Counted from the first letter of the stretch, positions 1 to 12,543 are shown. The stretch: 64,000 nucleotides of DNA from Lineus longissimus (GCF_910592395.1 NC_088324.1:7032953-7096952); one strand, 5' to 3'. Notes: generated by a model from the sequence alone, not told the origin. Program-made: numbers and translations.

Positions 1-261
1 CTCTGATATCAACTAGGAACCGTTATCCGAACCGCGCAAAACTAAAACTTTAAAACTTGAACGCCTCAATTGACGAATTCTTAGACCTCGGTTGTGGAGG
101 ATCCTGGACTTCTTTGTGCGGATGACTTCCACTCATGCCAAGTCTGCCTGCCTAGGCGAGGTATTGCCTTTTCACTAGCGCCAGTGTAGTGAGAACAGCG
201 AACGACCGGCGACAGCCTTCTCGGTATTCTCGATATTCACTCAGAGCACAAAACGTGTAAA

Positions 262-3200
262 ATGGCGGGATTCGAGAATGGTGTTGATATGATGGTCAGT
301 CAAAACAGTGGTAACGACGTGAAGCTGTTGTTGTCGGCAGATCTAAAGACGCATTCCATAGGAACCGGGCCTCCGCCGTCGACTGGATGCGACGACATTT
401 CGTTTCATGAAACAAACGGGACACATGGGGCTGAGAGAGAGGATTGTTACTTCGCGGAAGAGGTCATTGGATCAGGCTCAGAGAAATTGAACGAGCATGC
501 ATCCGATAACTCTTCTATCAAAAATGATGGGTCTTCATCTTTGATTCAAAACTTTCAAGGTTACAAAGCAGTGATTATGTTCGCCTCATTTTTCTTCTCT
601 ATGGTCACAGGTGGTATTGGGCTATCTGTGGGAGTGTATTTCATCGCCCTTCAGGAAGAGTTCGAGACAGGAGCATCACTTACTGTTCTGACGTCGTCAC
701 TTTACGTTGGGATACGTAGTTTTACTGGTAAGTTACGATGCAATACAATCATGTGAGCCGAGTTGCATGTCACCCTCTGTCAGCGCCGTGTATATGGCCA
801 TGTCGATTTAACGGAATCGACGGAATAAATGGAATCAACGGAAAATTTACGGAAACAATGCTAAAACTGCATAAAATCGCTTGACAATTAAAGAATGTTA
901 ATACTAACAATTGATACAACATTCCCAGGCTATTAGAATGTTATAAATTGCTATAGTTATCGAGAAGTAATTAAAATGATCCCCCAGACAGGCTTGTAAA
1001 AAGGTCTACGAGGTATTGTTTTCGTGGACTTGTTCCCCGTCCTACCTATACTTTTGAACTGTGGGATATACAGGTAGGACAATACCTCAGTCTATATTAC
1101 CTGCATACGAGGTTGTTTCTGGGAATCCCCATTCTCCTCTCAGAACAGGTCGGTGTGTTTGGTTATCGATTTTTCACGATTTTCATGTAAGTAGAGAAGG
1201 TTTGTATGATCAAGAGATACTAAAATATTGGGAAGAAGTCAGGGCGGGTAAATATCTGGGGAGGTAATGTACATATAGGCTATGGGGAGCAGTTAATGAA
1301 GGGGTGATAGCCTAAATGGAAATTGTCCATGGGTAAAAGTCATAAGGGGCGAGGGAAAGAACGCGGGGGTGGATTGCCCTAGACCTGTTTCTTCTCAAGG
1401 TGTCACTATACCGGTTCCTTGCACGTGACAAAAACCTCTAGGCCTAAGCCCTAATATTAGCCTAGACTGTAACCACGCTCCTCACGTCACTCATGCAATA
1501 CATGTACCTACACTCCTATAACGAGCACTTCGAGGCGACCACAGTCTACAGAGTCTGGTTTTGAGCGATATTAACCTAGGCCTATCTATTAACTAAACCT
1601 AGAACACTAAGTTCGTGGGGAGAAGAAATTTGAAGAAATTCCTGGCCGCCCACCTTTAAAAGGTTTTTGTATCAATAATGATCAACACCAGCGAATTCGT
1701 CCTACCATCTCGTGTAAAGACCTTGAACCAATGGGTTTTTCCCCAAAGGAGATTCCCCGCAGTATAACCCCCCCCCCCCTCCCCCAACCAATACAGATAC
1801 ATGGTGGTAACCAGGTTGTATCGGTTACAGACCAGTTTCCGTTGATTCCGTTGATTCCGTCGATTCCGTTAAATCGACATAGGCCGTATATATTACCGTT
1901 AACGACCCGATTTGTTCAGGGACTCGCTGTCCAGATCTCCAGAAGGTGTGAGGTCACTTTTCTTTCTTGTACCAGTACTTGTGTGTCTTTTCGATCAAGC
2001 AGGGCAGCATTGACTTAACACGTTCAATTCAATTTTTATTTCTTAAATTCCAGCCCCACTATCGAGTCTCCTCGTTGATCGATTTGGCATCCGTGTCGTT
2101 GTGATGACTGGCGGTCTCATAGCAACCGTTGGTTGCCTAGCAACAGTATTTGCAAATAGTTTCTTCTTCGTGTTGTTCACATTTGCAATTATCACTCGTA
2201 AGTACGCAATGCCTTGGTGATGTCAGAGTCTTTCAAATACTCTGTTTCCTCACGTATACCGTCTTTGGTCGCCATGTTTAAGAGGCCCGAAGGGATGAAT
2301 ACCTCCCATACCTAATACAAAGGTTAGGCCTAGTGGATTGGACTGATTTGCTCAGAGCGTGGCGCAGACCTATGACCAGAGACACCCACTACTTAAAGTC
2401 CACTACCATTGGTTGATGGGATTTTAAATGAATTGAATGGGTGGTATTACCAGACAATCGTGTTTGGGCTTTTATTCATGGTGTGACCGAGGCGGAGCAA
2501 ATGGACAATGCCCATTCATCACGTGGGCAGAAGAAAAAAAACAGCCCCGCATGTGGTGAACCCTTTTGCGTACCCCACCCAATGTATGGACACTGTTACT
2601 TTGTATTAGCGGTATAGGAAGACGGTATACGTGAGGAAACAAAGTATTTATTTGAAAGACTGGTGGTGTATAGGAAATAGGACGGCAATATTCAATATCC
2701 GTTGTTGTTGTTTCATAGTGTATACAAAAATTATCTCATTGCATGTAACCTGGTAGGTCACCTGCAGACGCATGTAGTACTTTACTGAGTCAGCCTCGGA
2801 ATAGGCCAATATTTTCCTCACACTACTGGTAACCTATCGGGACTTTTAGAACCAAACTACGTAGTCGCACCATACACAACAAAGTTATAAAGCATCGATT
2901 TTTATACATAAACGTTCTTCGGGGAAAAGAAATATGCAAGTGGACAATAATGATCAAAATTGTTCAACTTGTGAATGTCACCTCATCTGGCTTTGATGAT
3001 TGTCTCACTATTTTTGTTTCCAGCATTAGGTGCAGGATTAGCATACGTGCCAGCAATGACCATCCCTGCTGCCTATTACGATCAACGAGGCAGAGCATTC
3101 GCTTTCTCATTCGCCCTAGCAGGCGCTGGCATCGGACAGTTCGTGATGACAAACGTTCTCGCAGCGACGATAGAGGCCTACACCTGGCGAGGGTCTATGT

Positions 3201-4536
3201 TCATATCTGCAGGAGTCATATTGCAGATCGTTGTCTTAGGTGCTCTGATGCGGACCCCAAAAACGTGGAAAAAAACCCAACCAAAACAAACTGATGAAAG
3301 GTCGTCTTACCGCAACCAGATTCTCAGGATTTACAAAAATGTGGAGTTGGTTATGTTCTTTTTGCATTATATCCTGATTTCATGTGGACTCTCCGTCATA
3401 TACGGGTACATAACAGCCGTGACAGAGACACTTCCAAATGTGTCCAAACAGCAGGCTGCACTGCCCTTGTCAATGATAGGCTTGTCAATGATAATTGGCC
3501 GAACGGCGAGTGGAGTCATTGGGCAGCTCAAATGCGTTAACGTTTTCCTGTTTTATTGCCTTGCTACGCTTGTATCCGGTTTTGTAATCATGCTCGTTCC
3601 GGTTGTGGCAGGTTATACATTTACAGTAATTTGCACATTCGTGTTTGGCCTCCTACTCGCGCCGTATGGTTGCCTCTACAATATCGTGATGCTGTATTTC
3701 TGTGACCTGTCCGACCTTATGGCTGCCTTTGCACATGTGTCCCTGCTGAGTGGATTAGCATTTGTCGCTGGAGCACCACTTGCTGGTTCGTATAGTTATC
3801 CGTCAAGTCAAATTGTGATAAGAGGTACTAGGTAGTGGACGGAAAGCCTCAGAACAAAATTGATGTAACCGGCAGTTTCGTACACCATATAGTTTTGTAT
3901 CTTATGTGTGGTAGGATGTACTTGGTAGTGCGGATGTTTGGAATGTGGTTCTTAAAGACTCAGGTTGGCTGAGTAAAGTATAGCCAAACATTTTTTTTCG
4001 TGTTACTTCCATGACCCTGAGCGTAGTTCTCATTGAGCATCTGATCTATGCGTATTGCGTTGGCTGTCAACCTATAGCGATTCCCTGTCTTTGAGCTATC
4101 CGCAAACAAGCGATTTTTGTCGCTGTTACCTGTGCCGTAGCGTTTCAGAAGATGAGTGATTGCGCCTTTACTGGTAATCGGTGGCAGCTCTGCAATTCAA
4201 AACTAAATTGGTTGTTTATTCATTTTTTTGCGATAAAACGCGATCGTTAGTGGAGAACTTTAAAAACTCTATTTTATTGTTGTAGGTTGGCTATATGAAG
4301 TGACAGGGTATTACGACTCTTCCATCTACCTCGTAGGTGCCCTCATTGTCGCAAGTTCTCTCGTACTGGTCTGGCCATACATGAGCCACAGACGAAGGCA
4401 TGCGAAGGAAGTGGCCATCATAGGAGACCAGGTCAAGGCACTAAGTGTTGGAAGTATGGGAATGCTCGGAAGTCAACGTATGACTTATGGTCTCCAAGAG
4501 GTTTTAAGGTCTGAAATATCAGTTGACAAGTTATGA
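262..4536 (+). CDS. SLC16-like monocarboxylate transporter (MFS), copy A
   Basis: Likely a plasma-membrane, 12-helix major facilitator of the monocarboxylate transporter (SLC16) family; the substrate cannot be read from sequence. The coding exons are 262-727, 2054-2197, 3024-3785 and 4286-4536, all with GT-AG borders and phase 1 introns. They total 1623 nt, or 540 residues. Residues 1-100 are a long polar N-terminal tail, longer than usual for the family, and TM1 starts near residue 101. Family hallmarks are the RFG loop after helix 2 (residues about 156-167) and the YYDQRGRAFAFSFALAGAGIG stretch opening the fourth-helix region. The usual acidic-Gly-Gly-Trp signature before TM1 is not obvious. 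The start ATG has a good context (aaaATGG). The gene converges on the LDLa gene; an AATAAA lies at 4945-4950. Confidence 0.88.
2227..2661. mobile_element. MITE-like inverted-repeat element, 435 bp, in transporter intron 2 (copy A)
   Basis: Left arm 'agtctttcaaatactctgtttcctcacgtataccgtctt' and right arm 'aagacggtatacgtgaggaaacaaagtatttatttgaaagact' are inverted copies with a 4-base slip. There is no open reading frame inside. It sits between coding exons 2 and 3. Confidence 0.65.
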
Positions 4537-4944
4537 ACAAAGGACTTTCAGATAGGATAAAGAGTCAGAAGTGTTCATCAATACTTTGAAATAGTTTTCT
4601 AAGAGGTCGGTGAATAGGCCTTTGATTTGCACTTAAATCATTGACCTGCTCACTGTGTGACTCGCTTGAAAGAATTAAACGGATGGTCCTGGAAGAAAGC
4701 ATCGGACTTTGTATTCATAAGTCGTACAAGTCTTTTTTTAATTGTACCACCTATAAAACCTGAATATTTAAGAATAACATAGCTGGTAGGAGTACACAGA
4801 ACGTTGTCCATCATAAATATATTAGAGGAGATAGAACTGTATTTATATTTAGGATAACATTGTTCTTGTTAAACAATACCACTAGATGGCCACTTTTACC
4901 GATATACTCCTTATGTAGATCGTATTACAAATACATGTACCAGA

Positions 4945-4950
4945 AATAAA
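4945..4950 (+). terminator. Poly(A) signal AATAAA, SLC16-like copy A
   Basis: AATAAA lies about 410 bases after the transporter stop codon and about 315 bases short of the convergent LDLa stop. The same hexamer is conserved in copy B. Confidence 0.5.
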
Positions 4951-5133
4951 AAGTGTTTTTCGTAAGGTTTTTTCAATGACCGATTTCAAATGAAAAGGAA
5001 ATCTGCGCAATCACAATCCTGCCATAGTATATCATTAGAAAACTAAATTTCTGACAATATGCTAAAACTGCATTGGATTTTGTGCCCTAGTTTGGGAAAA
5101 ATCGTTTGACGTAAGTGTTGATATCTATTTAAA

Positions 5134-5265
5134 TTAGACTATATATGTCCGTCCAAACTCATCAGATTTGTCGTTGCAGTATATATGACCATCACATCTC
5201 CATTTCGACGGAAGACAGCTTGTAGCATTGTCACAACCAAACTGCTCGGACGTACAGGTCGTTGT
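5134..5265 (-). other. In-frame fifteenth LDLa module after the stop codon, copy A
   Basis: Directly after the TGA at 5268-5266 the same frame stays open for 43 codons to a TAA at 5136-5134. It reads as a further LDLa module (CTSEQFGC..., [15 protein letters not shown]) with five of six cysteines; the last one is missing. It is either a relic of a longer ancestral protein or a readthrough extension. The loss of the sixth cysteine favours a relic. Confidence 0.75.
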
Positions 5266-8200
5266 TCAATCACATGTGAGCTCGTCTGCTCCATCGGTGC
5301 AATCTTCCTCACCATCACACTTCCAAGGGTTCGGGATACATTTTTTCTCCTGTCTGCATAGAAATTCTGTCGATTCGCACTCGTGAACGGTCGTGGTGCA
5401 GTCATCTTCGTCAGTACCGTCCGCACAATCTTCATCACCGTCACATTTCCAACGAAGTGGAAGACAACTGCGGTTATCACATCTGAATTCTGTTGAGTTA
5501 CACTGAATTTCAAGAGCGCATCCTACTTCGTCTAGACCATCGATACAGTCGTCCTCTCGATCACACTTCCACCGGATTGGGATACATTTTTTCTCCTGCC
5601 CGCATAGAAATTCTGTCGAGTTGCACTGAACGGTAGTGGTGCAGTCATCTTCGTCAGCACCGTCCGCACAGTCTTGATCACCGTCACATTTCCAACGAAG
5701 TGGAAGACAACTGCGGTTATCACATCTGAATTTTGTTGAGTCGCACTGAATTTGATCAGGACAACCAACTTCGTCGGCGCCATCGAGACAATCGTTTGCT
5801 CCATCACACTTCCAAAGGTTTGGGATACATTTGTTCTCCTGCCCGCATAGAAACTCTGTCGATTTGCACTGAACGGTCATGGTGCAGTTATCTTCGTCAG
5901 TACCGTCCGCACAGTCTTGATCACCGTCACATTTCCAACGAAGTGGAAGACAACTGCGGTTATCACATCTGAATTTTGTTGAGTCGCACTGAATTTGATC
6001 AGAACAACCAACTTCGTCGACGCCATCGAGACAATCATTCTCTCCATCGCACTTCCAAGAGTTCCGGATACATTTCTTCTCCTTGCTGCATAGGAATTCT
6101 GTCGATTTGCACTGACCAGTCTCGTCGCAGTCAGCCTCGTCGCTACCGTCCGAACATTCTACCATACCGTCACATTTCCAACTCGATGGGAGACACATCT
6201 TTTTATCACGACATCTGAATTGTGTTGAGTCGCACTGACTTTGATCAGGACAAGCAACTTCGTCGACGCCACCTTGACAATCGTCCTCACCATCGCACTT
6301 CCAAGAGCTTGGGATACATTTCTTTTCCTCGCCGCATAGGAACTCAGTCGACTTGCATTGGGCATGATTGTCGCAGCCAGCTTCGTCAGTTCCGTCGATA
6401 CAGTCTCGATCACCGTCACATCTCCAACTAAGTGGACTACAACTAATGTTATCACATCGGAATTGTGTTGAGTCACACTGGATAACATCAGGGCATCCCA
6501 CTTCGTCTAAACCATCGAGACAATCTCTCTCCCCGTCACATTGCCAACTCCCTGCTATACACGATTTGGTCTCTCTACAAAAGAATTCGTTCGATTTACA
6601 TGGAGAACACCCAACCTCATCCGATTTATCGGAACACTGTCGCTCTCCATCGCATTTCCAAAGAAGTGGAAAACATCCACTTTTGTTGTCGCAGCGAAAT
6701 TCATCTGAGTTACAGAGAATTTTTGCGTTACACAAGACTTCATCCGAATCATCTGCACAATCTTTCTCACCGTCACATCTCCAGCTAAAGGGAATACACT
6801 TCCTTCCATCTGTACACAGGAATTGCCCCGAGTGACATTTTACCTTTAGTGAGAAGAATTAAAGATTAAGTGAATTAACAGTGGTATTTTTTAATATTTT
6901 TGATTTCGAAATTTTCCTCTTCTGTGTAAATTTTCAAGTACAAAATGCTCTTATAGAATAATGTTTGCTTCTTTTAAACGTCATATAGATAGTACTAGAA
7001 ATCACTTTAACGCATTCCACCTCCGGCTAGCCAAACATAAACTGGTTCAATTCAGTAGCCATAATATTCAACCTGATCTGCTCACAGGTGTTGTTTCTGG
7101 GTCGTTTGAACACTCTTTGTTATTACAGTAATGAAGGGCAGTGCAGCTATAATCTACTAATCAATATTCAAGGGCTAATGCAATGTTGATATTTTGCATA
7201 CGCCGCGATGATTACTAACAATCATGATTTGTTGTTTTTTTATATTTTAGCCTGCACTTGTTTCTTACCTGACCAGGGCACTGTCTCTCGTCAGATCCAT
7301 CTGCGCAATCCTCAGTGTCATCGCACTTGTATTTCTTGTTGAAACACCCGGTTCCATTCTTACACGGGATATGGTCTGGCTGTTCACACAGCTCGAGCTT
7401 TGCTTCAGTCGACTTACCTATTTGGAACAGAATATTAAAATAAATCTACTTATAACCATTTCTTTCAAAACTTAATCATCTTCATCTACCAGCTATTTGA
7501 TAGATCCAGGATATGTTTTCTACTGAATGGTATAATTTTTTGGTGGCTGATAATTTGAAAAATGAGCGCACTGATAGGGCACTTTTACTAATTGGGAAAT
7601 ATCACTGTCTGCCAAGCTGTCGAATTCTGATAATTTTTCCATTATCATTCTTGTTGTACTCATGTCAGAGAGATTTTCTGTCAAATCACAAAGTTACAAT
7701 TCTTAAGGACTGTTGTAGAAGTAGACATCCTTAAATTAAAAGAAAAACTAACTTAGAGAATTTTTTTTCAAGAATTATCAAAACAAAAGGGAAAAACATT
7801 TATTGAAATATTTGAAAATGAAATTTCCTTATTCCCTTTTATACAAAAGAACGTCAAAACTGACTTGAGCTAGTTTAATAAGTTTCAACTATGTTTTTAA
7901 AACAGTACGCACTACCATAGCCTCCGTATAAATTGTTCGAAACCGCGTCAAGAACTTGTACAGGACACTTGGGCAGCGTGACGCACACTTGGGCAGCGTG
8001 ACGCGCACTTGTATAAAATTTCAATATCTAGATCTGTCATGAAGATTGTACCATTATCCAACCTCGGCAATCTGGTTGGCTCTTCGAACGGCAACATTCC
8101 AACGCGTTGGAAAATCTGCATTATTTTTCTGAAGCCGAAATCGTGCCAATGATTTACAAATAAAGTTATCTCATTGTAAATGTCGTAGCCGGTAAATTTT

Positions 8201-9306
8201 ACTTGACATCTGATACAAGGCAGCGCTGAAATAAATATTTTGTATTACTTTGTATTTGGTTACGGAGAAATCGGTAAAGAAACAGCGGGATCTGGATACC
8301 GCTTACGGTTTTGTAACATGTTGCGGCCAATCGATTTCTCTGGAAAATATCATCCACTATATGTTGGCGACCTTCGTACAGCCAAGCATGCAGTCGACCC
8401 GGCCATTTCCAAGCATAAATCAGCACCTAGGCATAAATACCCTAAATAATGCACTCATTACCCCAAACTGCCGTTTTTAGTCTTGAATGAATGCATTAAA
8501 AGTTTTTTGGTCATCAACAATTCGGGGTAAATTGCCTCTTCCATAAATGTTCGATAAATTGAGAAATGACGTCAATGGAGCAGGTAATTATTTAGGGGTT
8601 GAGTTATTAATACTGATCATTTGTTGGACCGAGTGTACAAATGCAAATGTGTCCTACATTTAAATTCGTTATGAAAATCGTTGTATATAGGCATCGAATG
8701 CAAGTGATTTGTAGACCTTAAACAGCATACAATTTTACATTGCATGAAAATACAAAAAAAAACCCTCTTCAATAATGGGTCAAAAGTGAAGAAAATACCA
8801 AAAAAACACCTATATTTTATGAATAAACATGCTTTGTGGTGTGGAAAATCTACGTAAAATAATCATTGGAGTCATTGCACTCTGCCTGTCAGAAATCCTT
8901 TGGGATTTCATGTATAAATATTGACTATTTTAGTCCTAATTTAGGCCATACCGTCGAAACTAATCCTTCCCTATTAAACAGTTGAACACCGATTTTTTCC
9001 GGCTTGCAAGCTCTCGATCTGCAGTTTTGAGCTTTCTGAACTGGAATAGGCCCCCAAAAATTCGATTCGTACGATCTGTGAATAAGATCTGGCTCTCTGG
9101 CAGTAAAACAATATCACTAATAATATGCTACTCCTACATTCTTTCACAGTTTGGTATACATTTCAATAATTTACTTGAAAAAGCAAAGAAATTGAGAACG
9201 AAATCAGCAAAATCAGCATAAGATTTGATTTATACTCACAGTCTGCGTAGGAAAACAGTAACAAAACGAGTCCGAAGCCGATGGCGAGAACATAAAAACG
9301 TGCCAT
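5266..9306 (-). CDS. Secreted protein of 14 LDL-receptor class A repeats, copy A
   Basis: Minus-strand gene with exons 9306-9240 (67 nt, signal peptide beginning [19 protein letters not shown]), 7417-7269 (149 nt) and 6843-5266 (1578 nt). Phases 1 and 0 agree, giving 597 residues. Exon 2 encodes one LDLa module and exon 3 encodes thirteen in a row with no introns between them. Each module has six cysteines and most keep the acidic calcium-binding DxxDGxDE motif. From about module 8, two module types alternate ([15 protein letters not shown] and [16 protein letters not shown]), giving an 81-residue dimer period. I see no EGF module, beta-propeller, transmembrane segment or enzyme domain, so this looks like a soluble ligand-binding or lectin-like secreted protein, not an endocytic receptor. 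A further module follows the stop codon in frame. Confidence 0.87.
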
Positions 9307-9572
9307 GTTCCAGCACTAAGCTGATTTCTCCTTCTGAGTGTGTGGAAATTAAAACCGCCCGTCACGATGCGGTACACTTTTAAACTTCAGTTGTCGGTGT
9401 GGTCACTCGCTGAACCGCTTTCTGTCTTGTTGAGTGTTTTTCGAAGCCTAAATACAGGCCGCGGCATTTGGAACAGGTCGGACAATTACATCTAATTTTC
9501 ATCATTTCAGCGACATATTATAGTAGTTAGATTGCTGATAGACACAACTCTTCAGCGCGTTCAGTTTGTCAT

Positions 9573-9993
9573 ACAGGTTATCCTTGCCTATAACGTCTTT
9601 GGGTGACATTGCAATGAGGCCCGATGGGGTATATAATGATTATGTGTAGGCCTGACTATGTCATTTCACATGGTTATGTAACCCAACGATATTAGTCAAA
9701 CGTTTTAACGCCAGACTGCCACGGTCTGTGGGCGGGAAAATCATTCATTTGGTTACAAATGTTTTGATGATCATTACTTGGGGGCGGTGCACAAACGACT
9801 CTTGGCGTCAACCATGAAATTTGGCCTGCCTGCTATTGTAGGCCTAGGCCAAGAGGGCTGAGTTTACTACAAATATTTCTTGAGTATTCACACCCACTCC
9901 TGGCGATACCCCTTTGTGGGCCTAATTAAATGTATGGTACATATTCAGTTGTACAAGAAGGTGTAGAAGACGTTATAGGCAAATATAACCTGT
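9573..9993. mobile_element. MITE-like inverted-repeat element, about 421 bp (copy A)
   Basis: The ends 'acaggttatccttgcctataacgtct' and 'agacgttataggcaaatataacctgt' are inverted copies. The interior shares the stretch around 'gtctttgg...gaggcccga' with the element in the transporter intron at 2227-2661, so the two are relatives. Similar 'cttcagcg(c/t)gttcagtt' sequence flanks both sides directly. No coding capacity. Confidence 0.6.
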
Positions 9994-10333
9994 GTATCTT
10001 CAGCGTGTTCAGTTCGTTTGTATGAAAACAACGTTTTTGACCATGAATGCTCATCGTAAAATATTATAGAAATAGTCCTCTAGAGTTGGTCGCTTATTTT
10101 CTCAGGAGAATTCTGAGACCGGTGAAAATCAACTGATGCCATCTAATGAAATCAATCAGACACTTCGAAAGTCTTTTTATTTCATAACTGTGTTGCTCTG
10201 GTCATTGTCCATTCATAGCTGGATTGGTATTTCTCTCATATCATGATTTTTAGTGTTTTTTTTTTAATGATTTGCTGTAAGAATACCTGCTTATGAAAAT
10301 GAGAGAAAATCTGTGAGATCTGTAAATACTGAC

Positions 10334-10391
10334 ACACGTAGGAAAACAGTAAACAATCGAAAGCCGACTGTGAGAACAAGGAGCGTGCCAT
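10334..10391 (-). pseudogene. Duplicate signal-peptide exon of the LDLa gene, copy A
   Basis: On the minus strand, 10391-10334 resembles the true first exon at 9306-9240: both share ATGGCACG, the CTGTTTTCCTACG block near the donor and the sequence around the ATG. It is 58 nt, still open, still ends in phase 1 and is followed by GTCAGT, a weaker donor than the true GTGAGT. The encoded segment is less hydrophobic. It could be an abandoned duplicate or an alternative first exon about 1.1 kb upstream. Confidence 0.5.
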
Positions 10392-11469
10392 GTTCCAACG
10401 CTGCTTAATAAGTTCTCGGAATGGTTAACGGTTCATTCAGATACGGTAAATTGTCAAAGTCTGTGATGTTGTTTTCTTCTTCAAATAACGCGTCACTGCA
10501 TCATACAGCCTGCCACAGTACCTCAACCTCTTCGGTTTATGAAACTAAAGTAGCCATGTGTTCTCAATCGCCGAACTAAATTCTGTCAGTAAGTGCTCAA
10601 CTAAAATACTGTACAAAAATTGCAGAGGTTAGCGAGGCTACTTGAAACAGTGCTGACACGTAGTGCCCGGGTTATAGGTCACCGCCAGATTCAGGCGGTG
10701 ACGAGCGATATGATTGGATATGACGTACACGAGTATCCAGGGTCTAGTGGTGCAGCCATTTTGAGTGCTAAGCAAGTAGACCCCGGATTTAGAGGTTGAA
10801 GTTTTAAGTCCAGACCTCAAGTGGTTACGAAACGTGCCGCGCTAACACACGCCGCAGGTGGACGACAACGACGACGACGGACGCCACGTCATCGCATAGG
10901 CTCACCTCGTTGATGTGGCGTGCATGAAGCACCCGCACGCTTCGATAAGATATTGTGACAGGCAAATAAGCCGCTGCTTATGTTTAAACAACTGTACCTG
11001 TGTACTTGTCCCCACCTGTCACGAGTGTGGATATTCCGCCAGTCATTTATTTCGCCAGTCACAAGTCATTTTAAAAATTATACGCTGGCCTATTGGGCAT
11101 ATGGTATATTCGAAGAATTTTAAAGTTGTTGATAAGCATATAGGAATAAACTTGGTATTTAACGTAGGCCTATATAGCTGGGAATTGTGTTAATCCGATT
11201 AGACTCATGGAAACGCAAATAGAATATGAGATGGTGGTATAGCTGAAGAGACTAGTTGTGGTTCTTCTGCCACAGTGAATATTGGGTTACAGGTCCCAGA
11301 ATCCAATGGGGCCTCATCAAACAATTCCCACATGTGACCTAATTTAACTGCAAACCGTAAAGACATTTGCCGGATCGAAGCCGGTTCAGCAAACCCGCAC
11401 CGTCTGAGTTGGATTTCACCCTAGCTTAACTGACCTTGTCGGAACCGACCCGGGATGGGTTTAAGCCGG

Positions 11470-11632
11470 TGTAAAAGCAAAAAGTGTCCCCCCTGGAAAA
11501 AGTGTCCGACCCTATTGTATTCTGCAATATGGTTCTATAGAGACCCTGACAGTCAATAGCTCAGAGATTGAAGCGCATAATAGAATCATTTGTTCCAGGA
11601 CATTTTATCCTAGGACATTTTAAACTTCTACA
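11470..11632. mobile_element. 163-bp MITE with CCGG target duplication, copy A
   Basis: The element begins TGTAAAAG and ends CTTCTACA, an imperfect terminal inverted repeat, and is flanked by CCGG at 11466-11469 and 11633-11636. The third copy of this segment (18113-18116) has a single CCGG and no element, so insertion is demonstrated by an empty site. A diverged relative occurs near 58205-58369. Confidence 0.8.
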
Positions 11633-12466
11633 CCGGTTCGCTTTAACACACACCGAGTAAAAAGTCCTATTGTCAACACGTTCTACCTTTCTCTGCCCAT
11701 CTAAAATTTAAATCCGATTGAATCATTTGCATGTTAGATTTGTTTGGGAATCAGTTGCAACAGACAGCCCTTGAAGAACCCTCTGCATGCTATTGTATGA
11801 ACCATCAATTCCGTTGAATGGCCCCATTCATAAAGACACTGACTGCCTGCATTGCTGACCATAAGTATTCTGAACCATCAGAATTACTCGGTCCGTTATC
11901 TCCCCTCATGGTCAAGCCTCATGGTTGGTGTAATGGAGTCCGGGTCGGCGGAGTGGATCCAAGGTTTGAGGGTCAAGATGACCACAAGGGGAGTTATCAA
12001 AGGTCACCAGCTGTCTGACATAAACAATCACCTGCAGCGAACTAAAATTAATCTTCAAAATGAAGAATTTAGCAGGAAATTCCCAATGAAAGCGAAAAAA
12101 CCTTTGTTGGATCATAGTTAACCGATATATAGAACGAAAAGAAAAGAAAAAAGTATAGTATTTGAACATTTTTAAAAATGCCTGATGGTGTTACATAATA
12201 AAGAGACAGGATTAGCTTGGCCAAAATACAACAGATACATAAACAACTTGATATACAATTGCCTCCTGAAAAACTTCATTCAATTATCTTGTTCTATCAC
12301 TGTGATACCTTAAAAAACCTGTGGACATTTACTTTCTGGCCGGACTGTACATATAACCTTAAACCTTGAACCGGTTTACCGCCGTTATCTAGATACAATA
12401 TTTACTACCAAGACAGATGGGACGTCTGGACGAGATTCTCGGTGGGGTCACTTCAGATTATTTCTG

Positions 12467-12543
12467 TATATAATACACCCAACTTAGGACATTGCATCAG
12501 TCGACTGTCAGATTCCTCTTTGGCTGCCACATTCCTCTGTAAG
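12467..12543 (+). promoter_or_regulatory. TATA-initiator core promoter and 5' UTR exon of peptide gene, copy A
   Basis: TATATAA at 12467-12473 is followed 32 bases later by TCAGTC (12497-12502), a match to the initiator, with the A at 12499 as probable start. A donor (aag|gtaagt) ends the leader exon at 12543, and 'ccgttccag' at 12915 is the acceptor, 9 bases before the ATG. Spacing and both motifs are kept in copy B. Confidence 0.6.

Larger units (their letters stand above)
9307..12466. other. Intergenic region between LDLa and peptide genes, copy A
   Basis: No convincing gene. It holds the duplicate signal exon (10334-10391), an inverted-repeat element (9573-9993), a 163-bp MITE (11470-11632) and the segment 10911-11931 that recurs at 17564-18411. 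The short open frames here look like chance. Confidence 0.6.

Noticed and set aside
3024-3294. Overlapping plus- and minus-strand frames within transporter exon 3
   Set aside because: They share the sequence of the true transporter frame and have low-complexity, arginine-rich translations.
5733-6835. Plus-strand open frames of 70-155 residues across the LDLa exon
   Set aside because: They are antisense shadows of the repetitive minus-strand LDLa frame and repeat with its 243-base period.
7960-8015. Repeated 'cacttgggcagcgtgacg' as a possible regulatory array or CRISPR-like repeat
   Set aside because: Only two to three short copies in an intron, with no spacers; simple local duplication.
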